Below are positions 37,135 to 49,420 of a stretch of DNA of 64,000 bases, in pieces (position 1 is the first letter of the stretch; every line of letters starts with the position of its first letter). The notes beneath the pieces were generated by a model, which saw nothing but the letters and a program-made list of their open reading frames with translations, had not been told where the DNA came from and did not search any database. The position numbers were made by a program, and so were the translations under genes. The DNA lies in contig NC_133934.1 of the NCBI RefSeq assembly GCF_031877795.1, positions 47,088,725 through 47,152,724 on the forward strand, read 5' to 3'. Source of the DNA: Strix aluco. Lineage: Eukaryota; Chordata; Aves; Strigiformes; Strigidae.

Positions 37135-38522
37135 AAAAAATTAAAACTGATATTGTATAAAACCAAGGCCTGGAAAAATGATTTAAAAAGAGAGGAGGGA
37201 AATATGCAGTGGTAGAATAGAAGTTCATCTTTGAGATATATTGCTAACAAAAAGAGGGCAAGCTTTTACCTTGCATAATAAAAATCTGAAAATAACTGTT
37301 GAAAATAAACCTGTAATAATTCTGAGTTGTGAATTTCCCTCATACTCTTGAAATGTAACCCCAAGATGTTGTCTGAGATGCATCTTAGAGATTCTTGCTT
37401 TCTGTATTCCTTGACCCAATTAAATTAAAATGTTCATGAAGTATTTATTTCTTTAATTTCAAATAACTTTTGAATAATCAAAGGAAAGAGATGATGTTAA
37501 CATATAAAAGAATAAAAGGTTAATAATGGGGATTTACTGAGAGCAGGTCACTTATTTCCCTAGTGAACCACAACAAAACAATTATGGCACTGTGGTAACC
37601 ACAGAGAAACATTAAAACTGATCATCAGGAAACACAGGGCCCACTGAGGCTTGACCTTTTATACGTGGATGCTCTGAGAAGTATTCACAGCCGCCCATTC
37701 CCAGGCCAGTGTCCTTTTCTGTCCCCATCCACAGAAATACTGTTGTTCTAATTAAATAGTGTAAGAACTGCAAAGACAGGCTTCTAACATGTTTCTTTTG
37801 CATTTTTCTACTTTTTTCCCCCCCCTTGCTCAGATTGCTTCAGTGAGTGAACATAAAATGGTTAGGAGACCCCTAATCTCACATGCTGGAAATGTCTAGC
37901 AGCCCTAGGTGGTACAAGGGCTGGCCAGGGCTAATCTGGGTCTTCAAGCACTTGCATCTAGAATTCTGTATATGATTTCCCTCACACTTGGCTTCTTTCT
38001 CTCATTTTGAAAACCTCTGAAATATTTAAGTGGACCTACAGTACAAGCAAAGTGTATTGATTATTTTATCCTTGTCAAACACTCATGCATGTGTGCACTG
38101 CTGTATTGCATTTTGCCAAAACTGAGCAATCCTGTTAGCTTTTCTAAATTCTCTTGTTTGATAACTGACTGGCAGTTGTCCTTCCTCATCTACCCTTTTC
38201 AGTTCTTCTCCCTCTTTTTTATTCTTTATAACATTGTTCTTCTCTGTAGCCTGATATCTTTTGCTTCCTTTTCATCCCTAATTTTGTTATTTGAGGAACT
38301 TGACATCTCTTTGTTGGCCCTAGTTATGCTTTCTCCCTCCGTCTACCCTTACACTTTCATCCATGATGTTTATTCTTTCTATTCTTACTTCCTCTCTTAC
38401 TCTCAAGTCTAGTCTTTCTCACTTCTAACTACTGTCCCTCCTTCTCCTCACCATCCTTTCTTTTCTGTTTGGTGTCCCTCTTTCTCCTGCTTCTCACAAA
38501 TTGTTCCATCTCTCTCTCTTCA
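37135..38522. other. Non-coding DNA, no gene recognised
   Basis: AT-rich sequence with a pyrimidine-rich part (about 38180-38520). A 107-codon + strand frame at 38089-38412 lies in this pyrimidine-rich DNA and looks like a compositional artefact. Confidence 0.55.
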
Positions 38523-38600
38523 GGATTTAGGCTATACTTAAATCTCAACTATAGTTAATGATAGTTCATGATAGTTGAGACTTAAGTACAGCCTAAACCC
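38523..38600. repeat. 30-bp inverted repeat (hairpin)
   Basis: Arms 38523-38552 and 38571-38600 match as inverted repeats at 27 of 30 positions, around an 18-nt loop. All three mismatches are A/G differences of the same polarity. As RNA from the minus strand they become G-U pairs, giving a fully paired 30-bp stem; from the plus strand they are A-C mismatches. It could be a miRNA-like precursor, a small inverted-repeat element or a chance product of local inversion. Confidence 0.85.
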
Positions 38601-41600
38601 AGACCATATTCTTAAAATGAAGACACATCACAGAGACTATCTAAATTAATAATTTAAATATATTGCTATAAAATTTAGCAAGGCTAAAATCCCAGAAACT
38701 TGGGTTGAGTTGGGAATTTAATGTTATTCAGAAAGATAACTCTAGTGTATAAGAATGTATAAGCAAATGGGTTGTATAAGCCAAAGTCAGCATTTTTGCA
38801 GGTATCCCTATCACAAAGAATTCATGTCAGTTTTGCGCTTAGAAAAAGTCTATCTTGGTGAACACAGAAGCCTGGAGAGTCAGCCTAAAATGTTACAGAT
38901 AAGGGTAATATTTTCCTTGTTTGAAATGTGTGTGAAAGGAAAATATTAATAAAGTGCAAGTTTTTAAGGGATAGACAAGTGTTCCAACACGATTTCTCAC
39001 CCCACTTTGGGAATTTGTCTCATGAGACCTGCCTTATGAAACAAATCTATTCTGCATTCACGACAGCTTCTTATTCTCAGTTTCCTGGTGACTGTAGCAG
39101 AAAGCTAGAAGCTCCTTACTGCAAGGATTTAGGATAAGCTTGGTTGGATCTAGAGGGTTAAAAAGACAAGGTAACAAAATGAAATCGCATGATGAATTTA
39201 GTTTACAAGAGGAGAGGCAGGAGAATAGTTTGAGAAGAATGTAGGATTTCTGATTACAAGATAGTGACCAGAAATGAGAATGGTCAAGTTGCCAAAATAT
39301 TTTTATTTTAATTTGAGAATAAAAAATTATCTATAAACATGCAGCTTTTCATTACATCTGGCAAAATGCAGCAATAGTTTGCTAATGTCATTTCCCATTT
39401 CTGAATTTGACATAAACATACTTTTTTTTTTTTAAACTACAGTTTTTAACAGCTGAAGATATTTATTTATTACAAATAAAATGGTCCTCTGTTACACAGA
39501 TATTTGGTTATAGTCCTCTGTTCTTCTGAGAAGCTGATGTTTGTAAATTGTTGGAGTATAAATTCAAGTTACATCACCAATTCGTTTAGGATCTTCTTGT
39601 CAGTCCTTTGGTATGTTTAGCACTTTATGTCCATATTAAAGGTCTCTGTGAGGCATCTCTTTTTTGGTTTTGTTCCTCTTCCCCTGTATGGTCCCAGTGT
39701 ACCTGTTAATTAACATGATAGAAGCATAGTTTCTGGTAATGTTCTTCTTTTCCATAGTGCCTTATCTTACAGAAATAAATGAGGAATCTGTTAATGAATA
39801 GACTGTCATATTTGACATAGAGAATTTACACAAAGTTTTCTCTGAAAATCTACAATCTCTGTCTGTAGACTCAAGCACTACATTTTTGCACAAATGTAGG
39901 GAAGTCTTTAATATCTCTCACAAGCTTATCTTCCCAGTATGCTACAACTCCTAGTGCAACGATTAAATAAACTGCTTTCCCATGTCACAAAAAAAGCAAA
40001 ATTAAAAATGATGTTCTTTAGTTTAGTACATAGCACAAATGGTTTGATTAAACTGCCAATTCAGAAGCATTTGAAGCTAAGTCATATACATTTCCTAACT
40101 AAAAATTAGTTATAACAATGGTGGGGGATATATTTTTCTTGCGTTGATGTTTGAAATGGTAGACTGTGTCTAATTAATCTCTTGAAAATAGTCATGTACA
40201 GTGTGTCTACATAGTGGAAGAAAAGAATCCAAGGACAGGAATTTAGGAATTACCATGCCAATTTGGGCTCAATTCCACATCATTCCAGTATGAGATTCTT
40301 TGTGGAAGGATGCGACAAAAAGAGAAAATGAGGAATTACTTTGAAAGGATTCAGTATTGCTTCCTAAACAGAAAATTCTAAGCTGTTTAGAGATAACAAC
40401 TTTTAGGACAGAGGACATTCACACAGTGAAATAAGAATTGCAGGCACAGGCTTGAAATAATCAAGTTAGTAACTTTCTTGAGAAAGAAACTCCTCCAGAA
40501 AGGGCCTTTTCTCCATTGCTGGCACCTGATTGATGCACCACAGGTCCCACTTACAAACCCTCTGCTCCAGAGGTAGAAGAGTTTACAGCACATCACACTG
40601 TTCCGTGTACCTCCTGCTGCAGTGTTATAAATAACATTGGCTGCAAATCATTTTGTGCGACACAATATGGAATTTAAGCAGATAGGAATCAGACTTTTAG
40701 ATATACACTTAAAATTCTAGGCTTGAAACTTTTTTCACATTAGTTTTGTAAGGAACTTGTTTTTATTTATTATGCAGGAGCAGCTGCCCTATTATTTCAT
40801 TAGAAATGTTTTTAGAGACCTGAAAAAAACCCCACATTTCTGCAACTCTGATTTATGAGCTTCTTCATACAACTTCAGCTTAGCATCTGACTTAATTTTA
40901 TCAGAATACCTCATAACAAAAAACTAAATTCTAAGAAATCCCATCTCTTAACAAGGGAGTTTTCTAAAACTCTGAAAACCAGTTGAGCAATCCTACTGTA
41001 TTTATAATGCAAACACAATAAGAGCAGGAAAATGAACACTGTTGAACAGATGATTCTTTTTTTTACTGGAATAAAATTTTACTCTAACATTTGTTGTATC
41101 AGTTTAGGAACTCTATTATTTTTCCTAGTGATCCAAGGTACATCCAGATACACTATTTCTGAAACAGATGCAACCATGTTTTGACAGAGAAACATATAAC
41201 GGGCTAGGAGAAAAAGAAGATGGTTCATTACTTACCTAGTATAATTAAGATGTACTTATTTTGCCAGTTATCTTCCTGATGATATTAACTCAGCCAAGGT
41301 TTGTGGGGGTTTGGTTTTTGGTTTGTGGGGGTTTTTGTTTGTTTTGGTTTTGGTTTTGTTTTAATTTAATTGCATAAGTATGTGAGCATTTCAAGTTATT
41401 ATTCATGGATTCAAATAAGTGCCTCAAAACCTCAACTCCCTGTGCTTGTATTGAAGTTATGCTTAAGCTTCAAGTTTCAAATTATAATTATCTCAGCAGT
41501 TGTGCTTGCTGCAAGTCTCACTTTAACAACATAGAGCCTTCCCAGAAGTAACTGTGATTTTGTAGCTAGCAATGAATAACTCTGTAGATCAACAAATGAA

Positions 41601-44263
41601 TATTGTTTAGATGTTAATATCTCTGAGCATAATGTGTAACAGAATCCCAGTTAGTAAACTGAATTCAATCCACCACAAACAGGAGGGCTGGAACTGCATG
41701 GTTTAAACTGAAAGAGACTTCAGAATTTTGCTTGCTTGATAGAGAACTCACATACTCATGTAATCACATCATATATAATAATGCTGATTTACTGACTGAA
41801 TAGAGAAGAAATTCTGTTAGAGTTCAAACAAGTTATTCTTTTTATAAGGAATAACATTATTACCCTTTGCTTTTCTGATGATACCATGTTTTGTACATAT
41901 AAACTTATTCCAGTGATGACGTATGGTATATTTGAGGCAGAATACATATTTTTGTCAGCAAAATGCAGTAAGATTTCTTGTCTAGGAACTGAATTGATAA
42001 CATACATAGTATCAAGACAAAGAAACCTTATTACTGTAATGATAATTCAAAATTTAAGAGGCCAGCAAAGGTAAGTTGGTAGTTTCTAATTCAGGCGACA
42101 ATTCCTTCCTGAAAATTATTAAAATGAGTTTGATTGCTTGCCAGACAAACAACACCTGATGTGGTACATCTCCTCAATTTCTGCTTTTTACTGGTGATCT
42201 TTTCTGTGCCTCCAGCCCCTGCCTGTGGCTCATCAGGCTCCCAACATGTAAACCCATCACTTCTGTCTAATGCACTGGGATATGGAAACTTCAAATCAGG
42301 TGGCTTCATAGGCATGGGAACATGCTGTGCCAGTTTTTCCTACATATTTCTCAGGAAAATCAGAGACTTCAGCCTTTTTGAAGTTCAGTGTCCTGGCTGG
42401 CAGCAGCAAAGATGACTAGCTATATCTGTAAAAGTAGGAAGAATTTTAGTGTTCATTCAAAGGCAGGTTTCTCACCTTCTCTTTGTAAACTGTGATTAAG
42501 TCTGTCAATAAAAAGATAAGAGAAAGAGGGCTCCCTCACCACACACACTCAGAAATTCCTCTATAGAAAGGAATAAAAGATTTAAGCTACAAATTACAAC
42601 TTCCATTTCAGATATGTGTCTGTCCCTTCATCTTTTGCTCTGACTGCAGGGGCAGTGAACATCTGACAAGTCTGCAAACTCTCCTTGCACTCCTGGTTGC
42701 TTTTTTAGCTTGAGGAATCTGGTTGTGGCTTTTTGTTCTGCATATACCACACTGTAAAATCTGAATGTTATTTTTTCTTTCTAGATACACAGTATGACAT
42801 ATAACAAACTAGAATAGTGCATTTTTTTTGAGAAAGCTTTAATTATGAATTAACTTTGCTGGGCAAAATATCGTCATTTGTTCTTAACTATAGGGGCCAG
42901 AGTCTACAAAAATTCTGACCACTCTTTGTCAAAAAAAAAAAAAAAAACGGGGGAAAAAAAAAATCAGTGCTAAAACCTGTTCCAAATACTACACAAAAAT
43001 AATATTGGACATGAAGCGTACTGAGCTTCTGATTTCCAACACCTGTTTTTTTTCTGTTTAGCCATTTCTGCTTGTTTGATGTTCTTCAGGTTGTTGGTTG
43101 CATTTCAAAGTTTGTACATAAGTAATGTTTTATCTCCAGTACATTAGAAAAAAATACATACATTGACTGTAGATTTTGCTGGTAGATACTCACTGGAGGC
43201 TGAAAGAAAGAATCAACCTGAAAATTCACTTTTAATTACTATCTCAGAAATTCCTGGAATACATTTCTGAAATTGCAGTTCAGAGAGAATGACTTATTGT
43301 GACATATGCTATGGTAGAATGCTTAAAGCTTGTGCAGCTGGAAGACCTTAGAGTATATTCATCAAAGGACTATGCAGTGATGATGCCAGTGAATTAATTT
43401 TTAAACTCAAAGGCAATAATAATATCTAGCTATATAAATAGCTTTGGCAAACTAAGTCTTCTATACAATTTAAGCCACAGGAATTAAACACTGTTTTATG
43501 TCATGTTAGAAAATAAGTGACATGCCAGGAATTTCTTCTTTGTGTTGGGTTGAAGTAATACTTTCCCCTGACATTCTGCCTTAATGAAAAAGCTGTACAA
43601 AGTATTTCAGAATTATTCATCCCTTCAAAATAAACATTTTTAAAGTACAAAATTGCATAAAGGCAGTAAAACACTTGGCTTTCTGGGTCACTTCTGTCTT
43701 GCTAGCCCACAGGTGAGGTGTCTGGTCTGGAATTTTGAAGGTAGGTCAGGGTACACAAGTTGAAGCAGCACAACAGCTCTGAATTATACTGAATCAGACC
43801 AGATGTTACCACTCATGTTTTACTTACCTGGTTATGAATTTTCACAACAGACAGAAAGCATTCCACATCACTTTTCTATACAGAATCTGACCAGACCTAC
43901 AATGAATGGATGCAAAAGTTACCTTGCACAGCTTTGCTGATGAACTGGTAAACTCACCAGTTCATAAATTAACATCTGATTCTCCCAGCTTTAAATCTAG
44001 TCACAATCTGAAAAGAATTACAAATAAAATCATCAAGAAAACAGCTATTGACCATTGTTTGTTTGGAAGACTGGTCTTACTTTTAGCTAATCACCAAAGG
44101 CTGAAGATATACAAGGATCCTGTGAGTCAAAACCAATGTTTTACATCTTTCATGAAAACAATGACTTTGCTGCTGACTTTGGTGAGTACAGGATCTTGGC
44201 GGCGAGTCTGTGGTTGCAGTATAGATCCTATGATAAAGGTATAGCTGGATGAAGTCTGAAGTC
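38601..44263. other. Non-coding DNA, no gene recognised
   Basis: No gene seen. Contains a G/T-rich tract at 41298-41362, an A-rich run interrupted by CGGGGG at about 42930-42961, and scattered short chance frames. Confidence 0.55.
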
Positions 44264-44370
44264 ATTAGTTACAACTCAGGTTACTGAGTTTTAAGACTGA
44301 TTACTTATCACTGATTACTTAAGACTCAGATTACTGACTTAGATTGCTGAGTCTTAAATCATTACTTAAA
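44264..44370. repeat. Degenerate small tandem/inverted repeat
   Basis: Motifs such as GATTACTT, AAGACTCAG and ATTACTGA recur in both directions. The clearest element is an 11-bp perfect inverted repeat, TTAAGACTCAG (44319-44329) with its complement at 44347-44357, and a 17-nt loop. The first part also forms a small ACTCAG/CTGAGT hairpin. Origin unknown. Confidence 0.6.
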
Positions 44371-44643
44371 GCAAACAGCTTCTTCCAATTTGAATATAGC
44401 ATATTTTATTTTTTTCTGGCAGAGACTGAACTATGGAAAAGAACTTACAGTGTTTAAAAAAAAGCTTTTTATTTTGGTAACTCTGTACATATCAATGAAC
44501 TGTGATGCCACCATTTCAGTATAATAAAAATAGAAATTAAAAAAGTTATAGGAAATAATTTTACTTTGTTTCTCAAATCCTGTTTAATATTAATCTTAAG
44601 GATTTAAAGCAGTAATAATAATTACTTTGTAAATATCTAACAT

Positions 44644-45474
44644 TGTAAGTTGTAAAAGATAAGCTGAAGAAGGGGATGCCATCACTGTGCAACGATGGAG
44701 ACTGGGACTAGGCAGAGGCCAGGTAGCCACTTACTATCTGTTGACATTTGCCCTGGTTGTGCAGAAAATGCCTCTGTCACTCCCTTCACTGCTTATCTAT
44801 CACCAAGAGCTGTGACCTAGACACATGTCAAGAGCCTAGGTAACTCCAGAACTAGCCTTGTACTATTAACAAGTTGGGAACTATCATCCATATTAAGCTA
44901 TACCATAACAACTTGTGACCAAAAGCTAGATTCAACAGTTCCCTAAAAATCATGGTACTAAAAGCCTTTGCTGAACAACCAGTTTCCTTTTCCCTGTTGT
45001 TATGATATATAATGTCAACCAGCCCCCCTTATGTATAATTTACACATATGACAATGCAAGTAGGTGAGCTGAAGAAACTTATCATAAGGCTACATGCGCT
45101 GTGACTATGCATTAATGTAGGATATAAGGCAGGGGACAAAAGTCATTCTTTGGAATTCCCCTCAGCCAGCCTGAGACCCCATGCCGTTTACTGATCATTG
45201 GACAGTAGTACTTTCTTTCTTTAACCTGTCCTCTTTCTCTCTTCCCCCCCCCCTTTGCCTTCTTAATTTTTATATCATTATGTATGTTTGATATGTATTG
45301 AGTGTTATTAAATTGCTAAAGGACATTGGATAAAGAAAAAGACTATTAAAAATTTGTTTTTGATTTCCTCCATCTGACTTGCCTGACTATTATTGGTCAG
45401 TGAAGCGTGATGCTCTAAGGGAGGAGGGAATTATTGTCTTCCTGCTTGCATTTGCTCGGGAACGGGGCATGACA
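44644..45474 (+). repeat. Solo LTR, 831 bp, with 5-bp target duplication AACAT
   Basis: Begins TGTAAGTTG and ends GGGGCATGACA. It is flanked by AACAT on both sides (44639-44643 and 45475-45479). A TATA-like ATATAAGG lies at 45122-45129 and an ATTAAA polyadenylation-like signal at 45307-45312, both consistent with + orientation. A 5-bp duplication suits ERVL- or other retrovirus-like families in birds. No internal coding region is attached, so it is a solo LTR left by recombination. I cannot name the family. Confidence 0.8.
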
Positions 45475-45479
45475 AACAT

Positions 45480-48400
45480 TATTCATCTTTCAGGTAGATT
45501 TACACTACTGTAAAATATTAGAGTTCTGTTGTGAGTTCTATTGACCTCAGAGGAGTTGTAACAGGTTACTTTAGAAGGGTGGTAGGTGGTAAATTTACAA
45601 AGATCATATTAGATCATGAATCAGACTAAAATGTGCACAAAGACCATGCTTTAATTTATTTTTCTTTTATATTGCAGATGATGTCTTATTTACTTTTTAT
45701 GGGTAGTTTTGGCCACAACAACAAAATCACTGAATATTCCTCAGTGTGGCCTTGTTATCATGTTTAAGAACATGATGCACAGCCATCAGCAGAAAGAGGA
45801 TTCTTTTAAAAGTATATTCAACATCAGTAAATTGTTTTCCCTTCTTTTTGTTTGGAATTTTACCACTTTTACCATTATTTGCTAATGCTTTTGAATAAAA
45901 GTGTAATAAGTTGGTTATGCTGTTTTGTGTGCATCCAATTCCCTACTGCTAACACTGAATTCAGTCAGTACCATGTGAACCATTTGTAATTGATATGCAC
46001 CAATTCCAGGTGAAAAGTTTTCAGTTGTGGTAGTATCACCCTTGCTGTCATGAAGCACTAAAGATAGGTCCAGGTTTTATACTTGAAGAGAGTTGACTTT
46101 TGAGGCAGTTGTTCAGATTTAGTGTTTTGATTTTATTAATTACATGAAAGAGGGATCAGCTAAGAAATTTGATTCTAAAACCAGAAGATGGACTTGTCCC
46201 TGATTTGCAAAAAGGCAGAAGTTTGAAGCCATCTATGCAGTTTTATACATCTTTTTCAAGTCTTATAGCACAGCTATTCTGTATCACAGCGGACAATTCA
46301 AGCATTCCTCTAAGAAGAAATAAGTGAGACATATTCTGTAATTCCCTTTGTAATAATAATTAGATTCCAAGCAAATAATATTAGGGATAATGATCTCTAC
46401 TCCTGTATCATAAAGGCACAAATATTTGCACATTTTGCAATAAAAGAATTTTTAATGTGAGAAACATCTGAAAAGTACAGAACAATAAACAACTTGTTAA
46501 TTTTGAATGTTTATACAAGGAAGTCTTCTATGGTACTCTAAAAATCGAACTTCATGTACTGTGTAAATGAGAAAATACGGTATTGCCTCAAGTAAAATAA
46601 AAACCTAAGGGTATCACCTAAAATGAAAGATCTCTTTGAAGTCTTTGAAAGATGGTGAGGGAAAGAAATTTCTGAAACACAGCCCTATGCCACTTAATTT
46701 TATATTCCTTCTATTAATTGATTTAAACCATGAGAGTAGAGGAAAGCCACAGATTCTCAAAGACTGCATTCCCAGTTGCCTTGGCCTCTGAACCTGCAAC
46801 AGTTTAAATTTCCCCAGGAAATTACTTCTCCCTGAATCGTTTGAGAACGCGTATTTTACACACTTCCCCCTTTGTCAGGACTTGCACTATGAGACTTCAG
46901 CTTTAAAATGCTGTTTCTTCAACAGATGATTTTGCAATGCTTTCTTATTACATCTTTAGCTAGAAGCTTAACGAACAACACTGTACTTTACAGGCCCTAT
47001 TTACAGCAAAGTTAAATAAAACTCCCACGTTTTTCCAGTGCATTTTTTGTTGTCCTAACTCTCCTACATTTTCTTAAATGATCTTAAACCAAATTCCACC
47101 CCTAGAAGCAAAACCAAACAAACAGATTACCTCATGATATAACTGAAGTTAGGGTGAGGATGAATGGAGGTGAAAATCAGAAATACAGATGTTTAAAGCA
47201 GCCTCTTGATAAGAATGCAGTTTTTCTTCTGGAAATTGCTCATGCTTCATTTATGACAATCTCCTGAAGTGAATATTTTTCACTGTAAGAGCACTTGTAA
47301 TTTACACATACTTGAAAATTCATGTTTTGCATGGAACTAAATAATTTGAAAGTTACTGAATTGGAAAATCCTTCAGAGGAAAACATCTGGGAATCTACAA
47401 CTTGAAAAAGTTTAGAAGCAAGCGTCAACTGCTTAACATATACTCGAGATGATGTTTTTCAATGAGAAAGGCTTAGTCGTTGGACACCCTTCTACTGATG
47501 ACATCTTGATTTTTAGCTCATATTTTACCCAGGAATGCATTTTCCCTCAATCATTTGCTCTTCAAGGGATGTTTGTAAGTCAGTTAAAGGAAACAGAATA
47601 TTTAGATTGACAGGCAATTTATATCTGAAATTTCAGCCTTCTTACCACATGTTTACTGGCTTAGCATGAGAACTATCACTTAAATGCTATAACTATTGAA
47701 GTTGTCAATTGCTTAAGATAATAGTGAGATTTGGACAATAGCATTTTCCAAAATGCAGTCCTGGTTCCTTCCTCATAGTTATGCTCCTATTATCTACCTC
47801 AGTTTGCTTAGAAATAAAGCAACAGCGTACTACGGGACTGCATATATTCAAATCCCATTTTAACTCCCAGTGAGTGAGAGTGTAAGCCTGTATACAGGAT
47901 GCAAGACTTCAACTTGCACCAGATTTGCTAAAAAGTCAGGTACAGTGTAACAAAGCTAGCTGTTACGTCAACAACAACAAAAAATAATCTTATATTGTTC
48001 CCACTTTAATAATTGATATTACTCTTGTGAGTAGAATAAATATTTCAACCATTAACACTTCTGTGATCAGTTCTCTGTGCACACAGACATGCCTCTTTGT
48101 TACTACAAGATGCTCAAGCTCCTGATAGCCTCATGTAATCCTCTACTTTCAAATTATAAATACTGCCCATGTACATGTATGTGAATTTAAATGCTGTTCA
48201 ACAAGAAAATTCTACTATTTACTTTTAGAGATAACAGTGTGACAACTGAGGACCAACTGGCCCCTGACTGATTCTCTTGTTCCAGTGCTGGGACAGGGGG
48301 AAAGGGAATGCCAGAGGTTCGCACAGCAGCTCTGGCAGAAGATGGGTGTACTTGACAAGCAATGGTATTTCATGGAGAATGCTTAAAGCAAATCTGCTGA

Positions 48401-49420
48401 GAGGATATGACAGATAATGTCAACAACATGACTTGTATTTTATGACCCATTCCGAAACTTGATGATTTGATAGATTTGTATTCCAATATTGATAGTATTT
48501 TCACCCACCTTTTTCTTTTCCATTCAGTAAACCAAAAAGATTGAACATGAGTTAATACTACTTGCAATACCAAGGTTTACTGATGCCTTCTGAATACTGT
48601 CCATATATTAACTTCTTCTACAACAAAAATGCTTTTCCCCCCCTCTTTTTAGCCAACTTTAGGGGAAAACAATAACCTTTGCAAAGAAAAACCGAGTACT
48701 TCTGTGTTTTCAATTAACAGCCAGCAGAGTTATAGATTTTAATGTAAAGCATCTTCAGCACATATTTGCCTCAGAAAAAAACCTGCTGCAATCACAGATT
48801 CTTTCTTTAGTATTTGAGTACTTCTTTTTAAAAACAAAATTTCTAAAAGCACAATTAACCACAGGATTCTCTGCTCCTGTTGTTTCTTACTGTCAAGCAC
48901 TTATCTGAGCAGGAAAATTCAAGTAGAATTGACCTGGCTGCCAATATTTATCGGTTACTCCTCAGAAGATGTAGACAAGAGTCAAGAGATAAATAGTTTT
49001 TTCCTTTTGAAGTGTTGATTATAAAATAGGTGTAGTAACTAGTATTTGTAACTATACTGTCTTCTCTCTCCATGATCATTTCTTGTTATTTCTTTGGATT
49101 TAAGGATCAAGAAAATCTATTACAGTAAGGAAAAAAAAAAAATCAATATTAAAGATTATTTTACTTCAGGTTTTCCATAGCACACTGAGTACAAGAAAGA
49201 AAACAAAACAGCTGGAAACTAGAAAACTTACTTTGAGATATTAAATCACAAAACGTTACTGACTAATACCAGGAATTTAATACCCAAATGCAAAAGAAAA
49301 TTTAAGTTTTAGTCTGAAAGAGCTTTTAGTTAGTTTGCCATTGTTTTTCTTTGAATAGACAGTAGATACATAACATGACTATTATATTGCTATTTATATA
49401 GTGATGACATAGTAAAATTT
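45480..49420. other. Non-coding DNA, no gene recognised
   Basis: AT-rich unique-looking sequence, no gene and no recognisable repeat family. Confidence 0.55.
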
